Positions 59,689 to 61,704 of a stretch of 64,000 nucleotides of DNA are shown piece after piece (the stretch's first letter is position 1; each line of letters begins with the position of its first letter). Origin of the DNA: Ridgeia piscesae (Eukaryota > Annelida > Polychaeta > Sabellida > Siboglinidae); contig JAODUO010001691.1 in NCBI GenBank assembly GCA_025642075.2, positions 79,501 through 143,500 of the forward strand. Reading direction: 5' to 3'. The notes beneath the pieces are model-generated. The model ran no database searches. It saw only the letters and a list, made by a program, of their open reading frames with translations, and was not told the origin of the DNA. A program made the translations under genes and the position numbers.

Positions 59689-59935
59689 ATTACTATGATG
59701 TCGCTGGTAACATTAATTAAATTCCAATTTAGTTTGGCCATCACTGTATCTTTACAATGCATATTTTTAAATCGTTTGATTATATGAATTAAATAAACTG
59801 CGTTTCCTTAAACTCTTATGTTAAATTGTCACTCAGCAACTAGATGCCGATGAAATAACAGTAATCACTTACCAATCCATAGTCTCGCTTATAATCGACC
59901 CACGCTCGGCTGCGTAACTTCGCCGAGTTGAGGGG
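1766..59935 (-). CDS. UTP20: UTP20 (small-subunit processome component 20), 5' ~70% of gene, ~45 exons
   Basis: Large nucleolar scaffold of HEAT/ARM-like helices that joins the small-subunit processome and is needed for early pre-rRNA cleavages leading to 18S rRNA. Identification rests on collinear matches, recalled from family knowledge, between minus-strand exons and vertebrate UTP20: [17 protein letters not shown] (w6), [15 protein letters not shown] (w7), [13 protein letters not shown] (w32), [17 protein letters not shown] (w42), [18 protein letters not shown] (w43) and [17 protein letters not shown] (w45). Order is preserved from N-terminus (right) to about residue 2,000 of ~2,800 (left); the C-terminal part lies beyond position 1. 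Nearly every intron has GT-AG ends and compatible phases. The exons hold about 5.98 kb. Coordinates given span introns; individual exons are listed separately. The start codon is not resolved. Two single-base indels and one missing segment break the frame; intact splice sites elsewhere argue for a functional gene with sequence errors rather than a pseudogene. Confidence 0.95.
1949..2215. repeat. 20-bp array of CRE palindromes before w45 acceptor
   Basis: About 13 units of roughly 20 bp (TGACGTCATCATACAATGTA and variants). Around nine carry the perfect palindrome TGACGTCA, the consensus CREB/ATF site; others have TGACATCA or TGATGTCA. The array ends about 15 bp from the acceptor of w45. Confidence 0.92.
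2797..2895 (-). CDS. UTP20: UTP20 exon w44
   Basis: 33 codons, [20 protein letters not shown] and [13 protein letters not shown], matching HVLTFTVHMLLQGLTNKLQVGDLDSCL. Acceptor TGTTTCAG, donor GTCAGTTT, phase 0. The following intron ends in the CRE-like array. Confidence 0.96.
3060..3118. repeat. (TA)n microsatellite
   Basis: TA/TG dinucleotide run inside the intron between w43 and w44. Confidence 0.9.
3205..5287. repeat. 32-bp minisatellite starting at w43 donor
   Basis: About 65 units. On the minus strand each reads GTGGGCTAGCTACTGAGTAT, then TTTAGG and a variable end CACCAG, GTCCAG, TTCCAA or TTCCGG. Units ending CCAG therefore recreate CCAG|GTGGGC, identical to the genuine w43 donor; units ending CCAA weaken it. 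Variant types alternate in blocks, suggesting higher-order duplication. Confidence 0.97.
5288..5444 (-). CDS. UTP20: UTP20 exon w43, donor is unit 0 of the 32-bp array
   Basis: Encodes [20 protein letters not shown] and [18 protein letters not shown], matching ILLKVCALLKNRAQEIRDIA and FLLYVLKELQTTLVRGYQ. Acceptor CTTTCAG. The donor CCAG|GTGGGCTAGC begins the 32-bp array exactly. Phase 0; read-through into the repeat meets TAG at the third codon. Confidence 0.97.
5999..6141 (-). CDS. UTP20: UTP20 exon w42
   Basis: Encodes [20 protein letters not shown] and [15 protein letters not shown], matching NDEEVVRVPLAFAMVKLMQSLP and NLPSIL. Acceptor GACGACAG, donor GTGGGTGA, phase 2. Intron 5445-5998 is plain. 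Confidence 0.97.
6557..6828 (-). CDS. UTP20: UTP20 exon w41 (acidic linker)
   Basis: Encodes a charged low-complexity linker ([20 protein letters not shown], acidic [11 protein letters not shown]) and then [20 protein letters not shown], matching the acidic insert and GDILPRLHKCL of UTP20. Acceptor TCTGCAG, donor GTGGGTAGG, phase 0. Intron 6142-6556 is plain. Confidence 0.94.
7604..7671 (-). CDS. UTP20: UTP20 exon w40
   Basis: Encodes [20 protein letters not shown] then PT, matching SLLVIVLEAFHFDHKTLEEQ. Acceptor CTTTCAG, donor GTGAGTC, phase 1. The following intron 6829-7603 is AT-rich with nothing recognised. Confidence 0.92.
7915..8200. repeat. Degenerate tandem repeats in intron after w39
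   Basis: Imperfect units with GTCACCAACAGATGACATGT and related forms, about 30-42 bp. They lie between the exon-tail duplication region and exon w40. Confidence 0.7.
8205..8529. repeat. Donor and exon-tail duplications after w39
   Basis: Repeated GAGGTACTTACTTGAAGTAG-like pieces. On the minus strand several read CAAGTAAGTACC, the w39 donor. The copy at about 8411-8480 includes the exon tail (coding [10 protein letters not shown] in the same relation to GTAAGTACC), with substitutions and a small deletion. Confidence 0.9.
8530..8801 (-). CDS. UTP20: UTP20 exon w39, tail duplicated in the next intron
   Basis: Encodes [40 protein letters not shown] and [14 protein letters not shown], matching HRRARALKKLAKQLMEGK, AATEIIGAICKHLSW and INQKLGV. 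Acceptor CATTGCAG, donor GTAAGTAC, phase 2. The last ~60 bp plus donor recur at about 8411-8480. Confidence 0.97.
9225..9321 (-). CDS. UTP20: UTP20 exon w38, 5' boundary uncertain
   Basis: Encodes [20 protein letters not shown] then NITHIQ, matching DLVQLTHYHDPEMDFFENMKHIQ. Donor GTGAGAG, phase 0. The 5' end could be TTTAG (9321) or CACCAG (9337). The family segment of about 25 residues that should precede it was not found on the minus strand between here and w37, so an exon is missing, unrecognised or damaged. Intron 8802-9224 is plain. Confidence 0.8.
9728..9805. repeat. 26-bp triplicate
   Basis: Three copies of GTAGAGACCAGAGGACCATT plus TCA in the intron between w37 and w38. The rest of this intron (9338-10194) has nothing I recognise. 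Confidence 0.85.
10195..10365 (-). CDS. UTP20: UTP20 exon w37
   Basis: 57 codons, [20 protein letters not shown] and [14 protein letters not shown], matching GDMSLSDNASMCLMSIIKKL and LLEKLRKGLKSQTES. Acceptor TTTCAG, donor GTATGG, phase 0. Confidence 0.95.
10588..10746. repeat. (TA)n microsatellite
   Basis: About 160 bp of TA with small interruptions in the intron after w36. Able to form hairpins. Confidence 0.95.
10855..11010 (-). CDS. UTP20: UTP20 exon w36
   Basis: 52 codons, [20 protein letters not shown] and [15 protein letters not shown], matching LNAFDQRHLDDINFDVRFETF and LIPVMHNCFYNL. Acceptor TTACTAG, donor GTGAGTG, phase 0. The following intron 10366-10854 contains (TA)n at 10588-10746. 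Confidence 0.95.
11563..11616 (-). CDS. UTP20: UTP20 exon w35
   Basis: 18 codons, [18 protein letters not shown], fitting the short segment before KLNAFD in the family. Acceptor TGTTCAG, donor GTAACC, phase 0 to 0. Intron 11011-11562 is plain. Confidence 0.85.
12253..12322 (-). CDS. UTP20: UTP20 exon w34
   Basis: Encodes [20 protein letters not shown] then VLK, matching PIAKLFSVIKNKLSRKLLCTVF. Acceptor TTGTAG, donor GTAGCTC, phase 0. Intron 11617-12252 is plain. Confidence 0.92.
12846..13010 (-). CDS. UTP20: UTP20 exon w33
   Basis: Encodes [20 protein letters not shown] and [14 protein letters not shown], matching VLITLLLPFLHRGN and VDILVTVQNLLKHCV. Acceptor GTTCGTCAG, donor GTGAGTCG, phase 2. 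Intron 12323-12845 is AT-rich with nothing recognised. Confidence 0.96.
14070..14211 (-). CDS. UTP20: UTP20 exon w32
   Basis: Encodes [20 protein letters not shown] and a lysine-rich [17 protein letters not shown], matching [15 protein letters not shown], the K-rich insert and KELGILSK. Acceptor GACACAG, donor GTAATATC, phase 2. Intron 13011-14069 shows nothing recognised. Confidence 0.96.
14660..14912 (-). mobile_element. tRNA-derived SINE, copy 1
   Basis: On the minus strand the head at about 14832-14905 shows an A-box-like CAGTGATTCAGGTTTAGAGC and B-box-like GGTTTGAATCC (consensus GGTTCGAATCC). A shared body follows (AGTTCACTCAGC, GAATGAGTA, TAGACAGTGGTGG, GAGAAGT). The body matches the copy at 24185-24425. 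Not a functional tRNA: no cloverleaf was demonstrated. Confidence 0.8.
14880..15480. repeat. ~80-bp array amplified from a SINE head
   Basis: Eight copies of a ~79-83 bp unit carrying CTGAATCACTGTGGATAT, then ATTCCATAGC, an A/T-rich run and ATATATGTTTTTAAGCTCTA. The first unit is continuous with SINE copy 1, so the amplified segment includes the tRNA-like A-box region. It lies about 80 bp from the donor of w31. Confidence 0.9.
15562..15791 (-). CDS. UTP20: UTP20 exon w31
   Basis: Encodes [20 protein letters not shown] and [15 protein letters not shown], matching YFPLLAKQKPGHPECDIL and the LL-x-x-x-DF block. Acceptor CCCTCAG, donor GTATGTTA, phase 1. The following intron carries the SINE-head array and a SINE. 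Confidence 0.95.
16120..17745. repeat. 32-bp minisatellite (intron 30, part 1)
   Basis: About 51 units of GATGAGGGTAACTAAATGAG plus ATAGATGAATGA, with GATGATGG and GATGTATG variants. It grades into the 42-bp array at about 17750 through shared GATGAGGGT/ACT words, so the two may be related. Confidence 0.97.
17746..21680. repeat. 42-bp minisatellite (intron 30, part 2)
   Basis: About 90 units combining GACTATGAATGAGACTAGGA and TGACTATGAATGTGATGAGGGT, with a 41-bp subtype lacking one base (GAGATAGGA). Two internal stretches, about 18858-19225 and 20235-20545, are scrambled with many small deletions. Repeat ORFs such as [14 protein letters not shown] on the plus strand are by-products of a 42-bp period. 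Confidence 0.97.
21725..22225. repeat. 23-bp minisatellite
   Basis: About 21 units of GGACAGGGGATGTGACAGCG plus TGG, purine-rich on the plus strand, ending about 70 bp from the donor of w30. Confidence 0.97.
22293..22372 (-). CDS. UTP20: UTP20 exon w30
   Basis: Encodes [20 protein letters not shown] and TWSGQPR, matching YSPTPLLKLISIWSRN. Acceptor TCTACAG, donor GTAACTC, phase 2. The following 6.5-kb intron (15792-22292) is almost wholly made of three tandem arrays. Confidence 0.95.
22753..22830 (-). CDS. UTP20: UTP20 exon w29
   Basis: 26 codons, [20 protein letters not shown] then ALVWPQ, matching EEIDAVFHGAVWPQ. Acceptor TTTCAG, donor GTCAGTG, phase 0. Intron 22373-22752 is plain. Confidence 0.95.
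23441..23636 (-). CDS. UTP20: UTP20 exon w28
   Basis: Encodes [20 protein letters not shown] and [20 protein letters not shown], matching LEIVLKNISHLISAYLPKILQILL and the ILDQR block. Acceptor GCGTCCAG chosen by phase and by alignment; it lies about 45 bp from a (GT)n tract. Donor GTAAAATAA is weak. Intron 22831-23440 is plain. Confidence 0.94.
23681..24150. repeat. Compound (GT)n microsatellite
   Basis: Two long pure (GT)n tracts separated by GT-rich sequence, within 50 bp of the w28 acceptor. On the coding strand it is (CA)n, a known class of intronic splicing-modifier sequence. Confidence 0.97.
24165..24425 (-). mobile_element. tRNA-derived SINE, copy 2
   Basis: Minus strand begins with tRNA-like AGCATAGTGGCACAGTGATT at about 24400-24420 and continues with the body shared with copy 1 (AGTTCACTAGGC, GAATGAGTAGCTGG, TAGACAGTGGTGG, CCCAGAGAAGT). 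The B-box is degraded. Confidence 0.72.
24434..24512 (-). CDS. UTP20: UTP20 exon w27
   Basis: Encodes [20 protein letters not shown] then G, matching QAVEDLDLSKVLPLGRQHG. Acceptor TTCCTCAG, donor GTAAGTGG, phase 2. The following intron (23637-24433) holds a SINE and a long (GT)n repeat. Confidence 0.92.
24540..25182. repeat. Degenerate TGACAACATGG repeats after w26 donor
   Basis: Imperfect repeats of GTGACAACATGGTGTGACAA type, units roughly 14-22 bp. The last one runs into the donor of w26: the minus strand reads TCAG|GTGAGTGTTGTCACAG, then TGTTGTCA recurs through the intron. Confidence 0.85.
25183..25349 (-). CDS. UTP20: UTP20 exon w26
   Basis: Encodes [20 protein letters not shown] and [20 protein letters not shown], matching ILYGRMKNKTGSK and VLRFLAGTQPEEIQIFLDLL. 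Acceptor GCGATCAG, donor GTGAGTG. The intron begins directly with degenerate TGTTGTCA repeats. Confidence 0.96.
25992..26117 (-). CDS. UTP20: UTP20 exon w25
   Basis: Encodes [20 protein letters not shown] and [12 protein letters not shown], matching ENLQRLLEDRSFKEEIVHFS and HRADLFPILMR. Acceptor GTTACAG, donor GTGGGATTG, phase 2. Intron 25350-25991 is AT-rich with nothing recognised. Confidence 0.96.
26623..26708 (-). CDS. UTP20: UTP20 exon w24
   Basis: Encodes [20 protein letters not shown] and [11 protein letters not shown]-x-x-x-DCIMTY is strongly conserved in UTP20. Acceptor ATTTCAG, donor GTCGGTTG, phase 2. Intron 26118-26622 has nothing recognised. Confidence 0.96.
26968..27058 (-). 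CDS. UTP20: UTP20 exon w23
   Basis: Encodes [20 protein letters not shown] and [10 protein letters not shown], matching LIAHLQVFSKFSNPRALYLESKL. Acceptor TTTCAG, donor GTGAGCAT, phase 0. Confidence 0.95.
27433..27609 (-). CDS. UTP20: UTP20 exon w22
   Basis: Encodes [20 protein letters not shown] followed by an acidic stretch ([11 protein letters not shown]), matching NEYYPADLQVAPTQDLRRKG and the acidic linker that follows it in the family. Acceptor TTTGCAG, donor GTGAGTT, phase 2. Intron 27059-27432 is plain. Confidence 0.94.
28169..28430 (-). CDS. UTP20: UTP20 exon w21
   Basis: Encodes [20 protein letters not shown] and [20 protein letters not shown] through SPLLFRFI, matching the FRFLLWRALTKFPERVEPRS and SPLFLRFI blocks. 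Donor GTAAGTC, phase 2. The 5' boundary is either CACAG|AG (28430) or CACAGAG|AG (28428); the latter keeps phase 0 from w20. The following intron 27610-28168 is AT-rich with nothing recognised. Confidence 0.92.
28964..29271 (-). CDS. UTP20: UTP20 exon w20, with apparent -1 frameshift and a G11 run
   Basis: Starts VALRYLLGM after acceptor CTGTAG, matching VPLRYLLGM. The homology then continues only in another frame ([35 protein letters not shown]). The break is at about 29243, where ATGTCCGC lacks one base. Restoring it makes 309 bp, a whole number of codons. A run of 11 G on the coding strand (plus 28986-28996) may also be miscounted. Donor GTAAGTTTT. Intron 28431-28963 is plain. Confidence 0.85.
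29464..30700. mobile_element. ~1.24-kb pogo/Tc1-like non-autonomous DNA transposon
   Basis: Imperfect terminal inverted repeats: CAGTAGAACCCCTCATTTAC at the left, and at the right, read inward, CTGTGGAACTCCTCATGAAC, both followed by GACC. Each end is flanked by TA (29462-29463 and 30701-30702), the target duplication expected for Tc1/mariner/pogo elements. GGGTGGTCGTT recurs subterminally near 30525, 30587, 30656 and 30674. No transposase ORF was seen. Confidence 0.8.
30842..33653. repeat. 30-bp minisatellite of ~94 tandem 5' splice sites after w19
   Basis: Unit on the minus strand: CAG|GTACGTCTGTCTCTTGGG then TCATACAGT. Almost every unit keeps a donor-like CAG|GTACGT, CAG|GTACAT, CAG|GTAAGT or CAG|GTATGT. 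The array starts at the w19 donor. 30 bp is ten codons and the unit lacks stops in several frames, giving very long repeat ORFs on both strands. Short units near 31946-31970 and 33087 shift the phase. Confidence 0.98.
33654..33803 (-). CDS. UTP20: UTP20 exon w19, donor is unit 0 of a 94-copy array
   Basis: 50 codons including [20 protein letters not shown] and [14 protein letters not shown], matching the SVFAILRQAELVP and REKLLHLRKLRHDVV blocks. The exon ends CTGCCCCTTGGGGCATACAG-CCAG at donor GTACGTC. The last ~24 exonic bases plus the donor resemble the repeat unit that then continues for 2.8 kb. Phase is 0, so use of any of the first ~19 downstream donors would add multiples of ten in-frame residues. 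Confidence 0.95.
34187..34255 (-). CDS. UTP20: UTP20 exon w18
   Basis: 23 codons, [20 protein letters not shown] then EMQ, matching IRLLTIRILNHFDVQLP. Acceptor TTCTAG, donor GTAAACC, phase 0. Intron 33804-34186 is plain AT-rich sequence. Confidence 0.9.
35164..35314 (-). CDS. UTP20: UTP20 exon w17
   Basis: Encodes [20 protein letters not shown] and [18 protein letters not shown], collinear with the SVLLLTDLYYQRL and LFPKLQANISTGVSKIR blocks. Acceptor CCTGTTGCAG abuts a repeat array, donor GTATTG. Intron 34256-35163 shows no recognised feature. Confidence 0.92.
35318..35860. repeat. Repeats against the w17 acceptor
   Basis: Units of about 20-30 bp with TTACAGGTAATCCCAGGTAT, mixed with (TA)n. 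On the minus strand they read ACCTGGGATTACCTGTAATA. The genuine w17 acceptor is ACCTGGGATTACCTGTTGCAG, so it is the terminal variant copy. Confidence 0.9.
36615..36723 (-). CDS. UTP20: UTP20 exon w16
   Basis: Encodes [20 protein letters not shown] and a hydrophobic helix to SLVR, matching the NLFVLCQAVNTLLSLEES block. Acceptor TTTCAG, donor GTGAGAC, phase 2. The following intron 35315-36614 contains the 'acceptor-side' ATTACAGGTA-type repeats at its 3' end and otherwise nothing recognised. Confidence 0.9.
37127..37258. repeat. (TATG)n / (TA)n microsatellite
   Basis: Mostly TATG tetranucleotides in the intron between w15 and w16. Confidence 0.95.
37441..37676 (-). CDS. UTP20: UTP20 exon w15
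   Basis: Encodes [20 protein letters not shown] followed by [13 protein letters not shown]; the W-A-L-x-x-L-P-H-x-x-P-L signature matches UTP20. Acceptor TTTCAG, donor GTGAGTGA, phase 1. The following intron (36724-37440) contains a (TATG)n microsatellite at 37127-37258. Confidence 0.92.
37720..39450. repeat. 32-bp minisatellite (intron 14)
   Basis: About 54 units with CCCTGACAGAACATGAAAGA and ATGATGTGGCAC. Block variants (CCTGGCAG, GTCCTGAAAG, GCCCTGACAG) recur in a repeating order, indicating higher-order structure. It does not touch either splice site: about 45 bp separate it from the w15 acceptor. Confidence 0.97.
39798..39991 (-). CDS. UTP20: UTP20 exon w14
   Basis: Encodes [20 protein letters not shown] through [12 protein letters not shown]; the end matches the family's YPLVFSPQM. 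Acceptor TCACCAG, donor GTATGCTG, phase 2. The 32-bp array lies in the following intron. Confidence 0.92.
40055..40605. mobile_element. Diverged MITE, second copy of the 51.6-kb family
   Basis: Two blocks, about 40060-40135 and 40425-40600, are similar in order and orientation to 51850-52115 (shared GTGTCCAGACACACCACAAA-type, GGGATTCCCCAC, AAATTGGTCT, CAACCAGTAGAC, GTAAAGTTAC). About 280 bp between the blocks is unrelated, so this copy is larger or carries an insertion. Confidence 0.75.
41111..41188 (-). CDS. UTP20: UTP20 exon w13
   Basis: 26 codons, [20 protein letters not shown] then K, collinear with the F-x-x-RL-IFSF-x-x-VM-F region of the family. Acceptor TTGTAG, donor GTACGC, with a (CT)n-like run beside it. 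The following intron 39992-41110 holds a diverged MITE copy. Confidence 0.9.
41611..41739 (-). CDS. UTP20: UTP20 exon w12
   Basis: 43 codons starting [20 protein letters not shown]. Its 3' splice site (TCTTTGTTGCAG) is the left-hand end of the 22-bp tandem array, so the array unit is a copy of the acceptor region. Donor GTAAGAATT, phase 0. Intron 41189-41610 shows nothing recognised. Confidence 0.9.
41740..45490. repeat. 22-bp minisatellite ending at the w12 acceptor
   Basis: About 170 units of ACAAAGACCAAGTGAGACCG-type. On the minus strand the unit is GGTCTCACTTGGTCTTTGTTGC-like, and the genuine acceptor of w12 is CTTGGTCTTTGTTGCAG. Roughly 30 units keep TTGCAG (plus ACTGCAAC); most read TTGCGG, TTGTGG or TTGCCG. 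No stop occurs in three units, so all three minus frames stay open for about 1,290 codons. Confidence 0.98.
45809..45907 (-). CDS. UTP20: UTP20 exon w11
   Basis: 33 codons, [20 protein letters not shown] and onward to VDNVVK, collinear with the LLETYLILVKHG block. Acceptor GTCACAG, donor GTATGTG. The next intron carries the 22-bp array, ~170 units, up to the acceptor of w12. Confidence 0.9.
46355..46495 (-). CDS. UTP20: UTP20 exon w10
   Basis: Encodes [20 protein letters not shown] and a helix-like continuation ending CVWCPLL; matches the family's I-L-R-K-L-G region loosely. Acceptor ACACAG; donor GTGGGTAC chosen because it keeps phase 0 with w11. The 3' boundary is less certain because other GT sites lie within 40 bp. 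Intron 45908-46354 shows nothing recognised. Confidence 0.85.
46763..46998. mobile_element. Hairpin MITE inserted in the 26-bp array
   Basis: Two arms of about 105-110 bp in inverted orientation around a spacer at about 46875-46890. Shared words include AATCAAAAGTTTT, ATATCCAAAAACAA, TTTTTACCTGTAGAGG and CTTCAGTACTAATGATGAAT. A lone array-like unit at 46708-46733 (AACATGTAACAAGAAG) left of the hairpin suggests it inserted into the array edge. Confidence 0.88.
46990..49690. repeat. 26-bp minisatellite (intron 9)
   Basis: About 103 units of GTGATCCAGTTGACATGTAA plus CAAGAA, with shorter 24/25-bp units clustered at 47100-47270. A scrambled unit pair lies at 48728-48765. It is bounded on the right by a TA-rich microsatellite at 49690-49860. 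Confidence 0.98.
49690..49860. repeat. TA/CA-rich microsatellite
   Basis: Alternating pyrimidine-purine sequence between the 26-bp array and exon w9. Confidence 0.9.
49918..49995 (-). CDS. UTP20: UTP20 exon w9
   Basis: 26 codons encoding [20 protein letters not shown] then TDQ, matching GVGQLLFEMCKGVRNMFHSCTGQ. Acceptor TCGACAG, donor GTGAGGC. The following intron (46496-49917) is filled by the 26-bp array and a hairpin MITE. Confidence 0.96.
50515..50665 (-). mobile_element. tRNA-derived SINE fragment, copy 3
   Basis: Minus strand carries GTATCGCCGTGGCTGCAGTA (A-box-like), TTGGACTC and a degraded B-box GGTTTAAAATCCC, then AGACAGTGGTGGC shared with copies 1 and 2. Same orientation as the gene. 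Confidence 0.65.
50703..50762 (-). CDS. UTP20: UTP20 exon w8
   Basis: 20 codons, [20 protein letters not shown], collinear with the V-x-D-x-x-x-LF-x-x-MF block that follows FLMRK in the family. Phase 0 to 0, donor GTAAGTAC. The intron that follows (49996-50702) carries a tRNA-derived SINE. Confidence 0.93.
51158..51242 (-). CDS. UTP20: UTP20 exon w7
   Basis: Encodes [20 protein letters not shown] then RK; FAAESF-x-FLMRK is a signature of UTP20. Acceptor TTTCAG, donor GTGATTC, phase 0. The intron before it (51243-52486) contains a ~500-bp MITE. The intron after it (50763-51157) ends near a plus-strand ttgcgaaataaaatg motif resembling a retroelement 3' end. Confidence 0.96.
51638..52140. mobile_element. 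~500-bp MITE
   Basis: Ends are inverted: CTGGGGCCGGTTTCATAGAC at the left, and CAGGGCCCAGTTTCATAAAA read inward from the right. No coding capacity. A diverged relative lies at 40055-40605. Confidence 0.8.
52487..52681 (-). CDS. UTP20: UTP20 exon w6
   Basis: 65 codons including [20 protein letters not shown] and [14 protein letters not shown], among the best conserved N-terminal UTP20 stretches. Acceptor CTACAG sits inside a short family of duplicated pyrimidine-tract repeats; donor GTGAGTG, phase 2. Confidence 0.96.
52682..52885. repeat. Duplicated pyrimidine-tract/acceptor repeats before w6
   Basis: Four copies of GGGAAAGGGTTAAATACAAG-type at 40-70 bp spacing. On the minus strand they are TTTAACCCTTTCCCACAG-like, resembling the genuine w6 acceptor TTTAACCCTTTTCCCTACAG. 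At least one copy also ends in CAG. Confidence 0.8.
53097..53608. mobile_element. ~510-bp TIR element next to w5 donor
   Basis: Inverted arms of about 80 bp: TTTAAGCGACATAATCAGTT at the left and, read inward from the right, TTTAAAGCGACATGATCAGT; both continue with TCGTG and then TTGCAAAATCA. No ORF of note. It ends about 28 bp from the w5 donor. Confidence 0.85.
53636..53706 (-). CDS. UTP20: UTP20 exon w5
   Basis: Encodes [20 protein letters not shown] then PML, matching the family block EIVQSLKTHLQVKNSFAYQPLLD. Phase 0 in, phase 2 out at donor GTAAGTTT. A TIR element ends about 28 bp from this donor. Confidence 0.92.
54121..54172. repeat. (CA)n/(TA)n microsatellite
   Basis: Compound dinucleotide run in the intron between w4 and w5. 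Confidence 0.93.
54392..54454 (-). CDS. UTP20: UTP20 exon w4, contains apparent +1 frameshift in T4 run
   Basis: Acceptor CTGTTTCAG, donor GTGATGATT. In the frame imposed by w3 it reads [14 protein letters not shown]; the second half matches the family only in the next frame (AQLVHHQ, like NQLVYHQ). The switch lies at a TTTT run (plus-strand aaaa at about 54413-54416): three Ts would restore frame and make the exon end in phase 0, as w5 requires. Intron 53707-54391 holds a (CA)n/(TA)n microsatellite at 54121-54170. Confidence 0.8.
54600..55035 (+). mobile_element. Decayed LINE 3' end (non-LTR reverse transcriptase tail)
   Basis: Plus-strand translation [20 protein letters not shown], then in another frame [17 protein letters not shown], is the typical C-terminal tail of Jockey/CR1-like LINE polyproteins. 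The frame change shows decay. It ends in a TTATTATTATTAT microsatellite tail at about 55016-55030, consistent with a 5'-truncated retroposition. It is antisense to UTP20. Confidence 0.82.
55114..55180 (-). CDS. UTP20: UTP20 exon w3
   Basis: Encodes [20 protein letters not shown] then HF, aligned with the TYFFEGLLKWRELNLTEHF block of vertebrate UTP20. Ends in phase 1 at donor GTTAGTAC. The next intron (54455-55113) carries a decayed LINE tail on the plus strand. Confidence 0.9.
55631..55711 (-). CDS. UTP20: UTP20 exon w2
   Basis: 27 codons, phase 0 to 0, acceptor TTTTTTCAG and donor GTAAGTG. Encodes [19 protein letters not shown], matching the conserved UTP20 N-terminal block F-x-T-F-x-E-R-L-x-N-x-N-I-D. 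The following intron 55181-55630 is AT-rich with nothing recognised. Confidence 0.93.
56708..57765. mobile_element. Possible Tigger/pogo-like inverted-repeat element
   Basis: The left end AGTCATGCCTCTTCATAACG resembles the right end read inward, AGTCGCGTTTCAGTATAACG (about 70% identity), some 1.05 kb apart, in the form of Tigger-type termini. No clear target duplication or transposase was seen. Confidence 0.4.
59608..59690. repeat. (TA)n microsatellite
   Basis: About 80 bp of pure TA in the putative first intron. Confidence 0.95.
59873..59935 (-). CDS. UTP20: Candidate UTP20 5' exon w1 (doubtful)
   Basis: Ends at a good donor (GTAAGTG at 59866-59872). In the frame that joins w2 in phase 0 it reads [15 protein letters not shown] and runs into FQTFSERL, roughly where family members have a short basic N-terminus ending in a tyrosine. 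There is no in-frame ATG, and an in-frame TAG lies just upstream at 59936-59938, which could also be the AG of an acceptor. If so, the true first exon lies further right. The next intron (55712-59872) holds (TA)n repeats and a possible inverted-repeat element, nothing coding that I recognise. Confidence 0.35.
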
Positions 59936-60229
59936 CTAAAAGGTGCTGCTGCTGGGTAATCGAGGCCGACCAATGCGGAGTTGTGCACCCAGGCCGCAAG
60001 ATGAAGCAATACACGCAGACTAGTGGAGGAGACGATATACATATATTTTTTGTGATTGTAATTGAGTCAAAGACGTCGTTCCAATATAATCGTTGTTACA
60101 TGTGTGCTTCCGCCGTATCAATTTTTGTCTGCATTTTTGTAGGCGCTTATGCGAAATGCAAACACGCTAACGATTAACGTCCATTATAAAACAGTCTTGC
60201 GTTAATAGCAACATGTAACCAGGCGACGG

Positions 60230-60682
60230 CTACAGCGACGAAGAAGCCATATTCGCGACGACGATTTGAATCGCGTTAATGGCTGTTGTTTTTGGCGTTT
60301 GCAATTGATTTACATAATACAGAACGTCTTGGCTATATGCGAGGCAGTAACACAGAGGCTGTTGTGGCACAGGTGACTTGCGTGCAATGCCAGCAATGTC
60401 TTCTAATGCCAGTTTGTTTGCAATGCAATAAACCACATGATGCACATCAATTGATCTTTTTTTACCCCGAAACGCACACCTAATTACACCATATCTGTTC
60501 TTTTTTCTCTTCCACAAATAGCATTGACCATTTGCAGATAAACAAAACTTGTTTTCTGTGCTTTTTCTAGCAGTCCTGCCGCTACGACGATGGCGTACAT
60601 CATGCAAAAAGGCACCCAACATCGGTGACTGCGTTGCCATGGATTTGCATAAACTTTTGCAGAGCACTGTTGATTTTCCCAT
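60230..60682 (-). pseudogene. Frameshifted zinc-binding-loop (His-Me endonuclease-like) ORF
   Basis: A 150-codon minus-strand ORF contains CYLWKRKKNRYGVIRCAF and RSIDVHHVVYCIANKLALE. The overlapping frame at about 60329-60395 reads ASHLCHNSLCVTASHI. Together these look like the C-x-x-W...YG...H...H-x-C-H-N-x-x-C...H pattern of the zinc-binding loop found in His-Me/HNH homing endonucleases and in mobile proteins of marine invertebrates. The two halves lie in different frames, so the copy is broken or misassembled. Whether it is a host gene or a mobile-element relic is not decided. Confidence 0.55.
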
Positions 60683-60974
60683 TGGCGGCCATGTTAACGT
60701 TTTGTCAGATTATAAGGAAACTGGATCTTATTTCGTTCTTATTTCTTGACTATTGCTAAATCTCCAAATGTTATCATTGAACTTATTGAACCTGTAATGC
60801 AATAAAAATGTTGTGACGATCCGCCGCGATCTCATTCTTATATCTTGCTTATTCATAATTCGCCACGTTTTGAGCATTGAACCAATTAACCTGTTTGAAT
60901 GGATTATGTTTTATAGTCTTCTTCTAGGAATCCAGTTTTACATTGTTTAATTTTTGGAATTATAACTACGCAAC

Positions 60975-61290
60975 TGAGTTATTAATGCAATACACACTAA
61001 TAAAAAGGGTATATTAGAAAGCGTGGTAATTTAATTGTTTCGCAATAGTCCTTTTCTTATTGTTTATATTTCATTTGTGTCCTTAGGCTTTGGGAAGGTG
61101 CGAACGTAATCGACTTCCAATTGTTGCTTATAGCTATATTGAGTACATCTTTTCGTTGTATCTTTGATTTATGGGCTGTGTGAACGTGGTTTGAGGCATG
61201 CCATATAGAGTAATCGAATGTGAACTCGTGCATTGCGTTGTTGACCAGATTCCTCCTTCTTTGATTTGTTAACACCCTTAATGTTCTTTA
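60975..61290. repeat. Diverged segmental duplication, copy A
   Basis: Shares ordered blocks with 61705-61990: GTTATTAATGCAATACAC, AAAAAGGGTA, CGTGGTAATTT, CTATATTGAG, ACATCTTTTCG, TCTTTGATTTATG, TTTGAGGCA, CTCGTGCA and TTTGATTTGTTA. Function unknown. Confidence 0.8.
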
Positions 61291-61407
61291 TTGTTTCACA
61301 GAGCCAGCGTAGATTTTATACTATTCCAGGACTCTGAGGCATCTCAATTTAAAATTAAATTATAATCGGAAACAGAAGACGTATGATATCTTCCACGTTT
61401 GAAACAC

Positions 61408-61424
61408 ACACGCACGCGCGTATA

Positions 61425-61469
<45 letters not shown>

Positions 61470-61500
61470 ACACGCATGCTCGCACGTAAGCACACGCGCG
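61408..61500. repeat. (CGCA)n microsatellite
   Basis: ACGC tetranucleotide run between the two duplication copies; nearby CGs make it locally CpG-rich. Confidence 0.93.
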
Positions 61501-61704
61501 CGCCTGTCCTATTGCAAGTTCCAAGCAGGAAAGTAGCATCGATCACGCAAAACAGTGAACTATTAAAAGAATCGACACTTAAGATTATATAATCAACTGT
61601 AAGCCAATCAAACTACAAACGCACAGGCATATAACATTAATGCAATGCAATAAATACGCTTTGACAATCATTTGTGAACTAATTCTTATTTATTTCCTAA
61701 TAAT

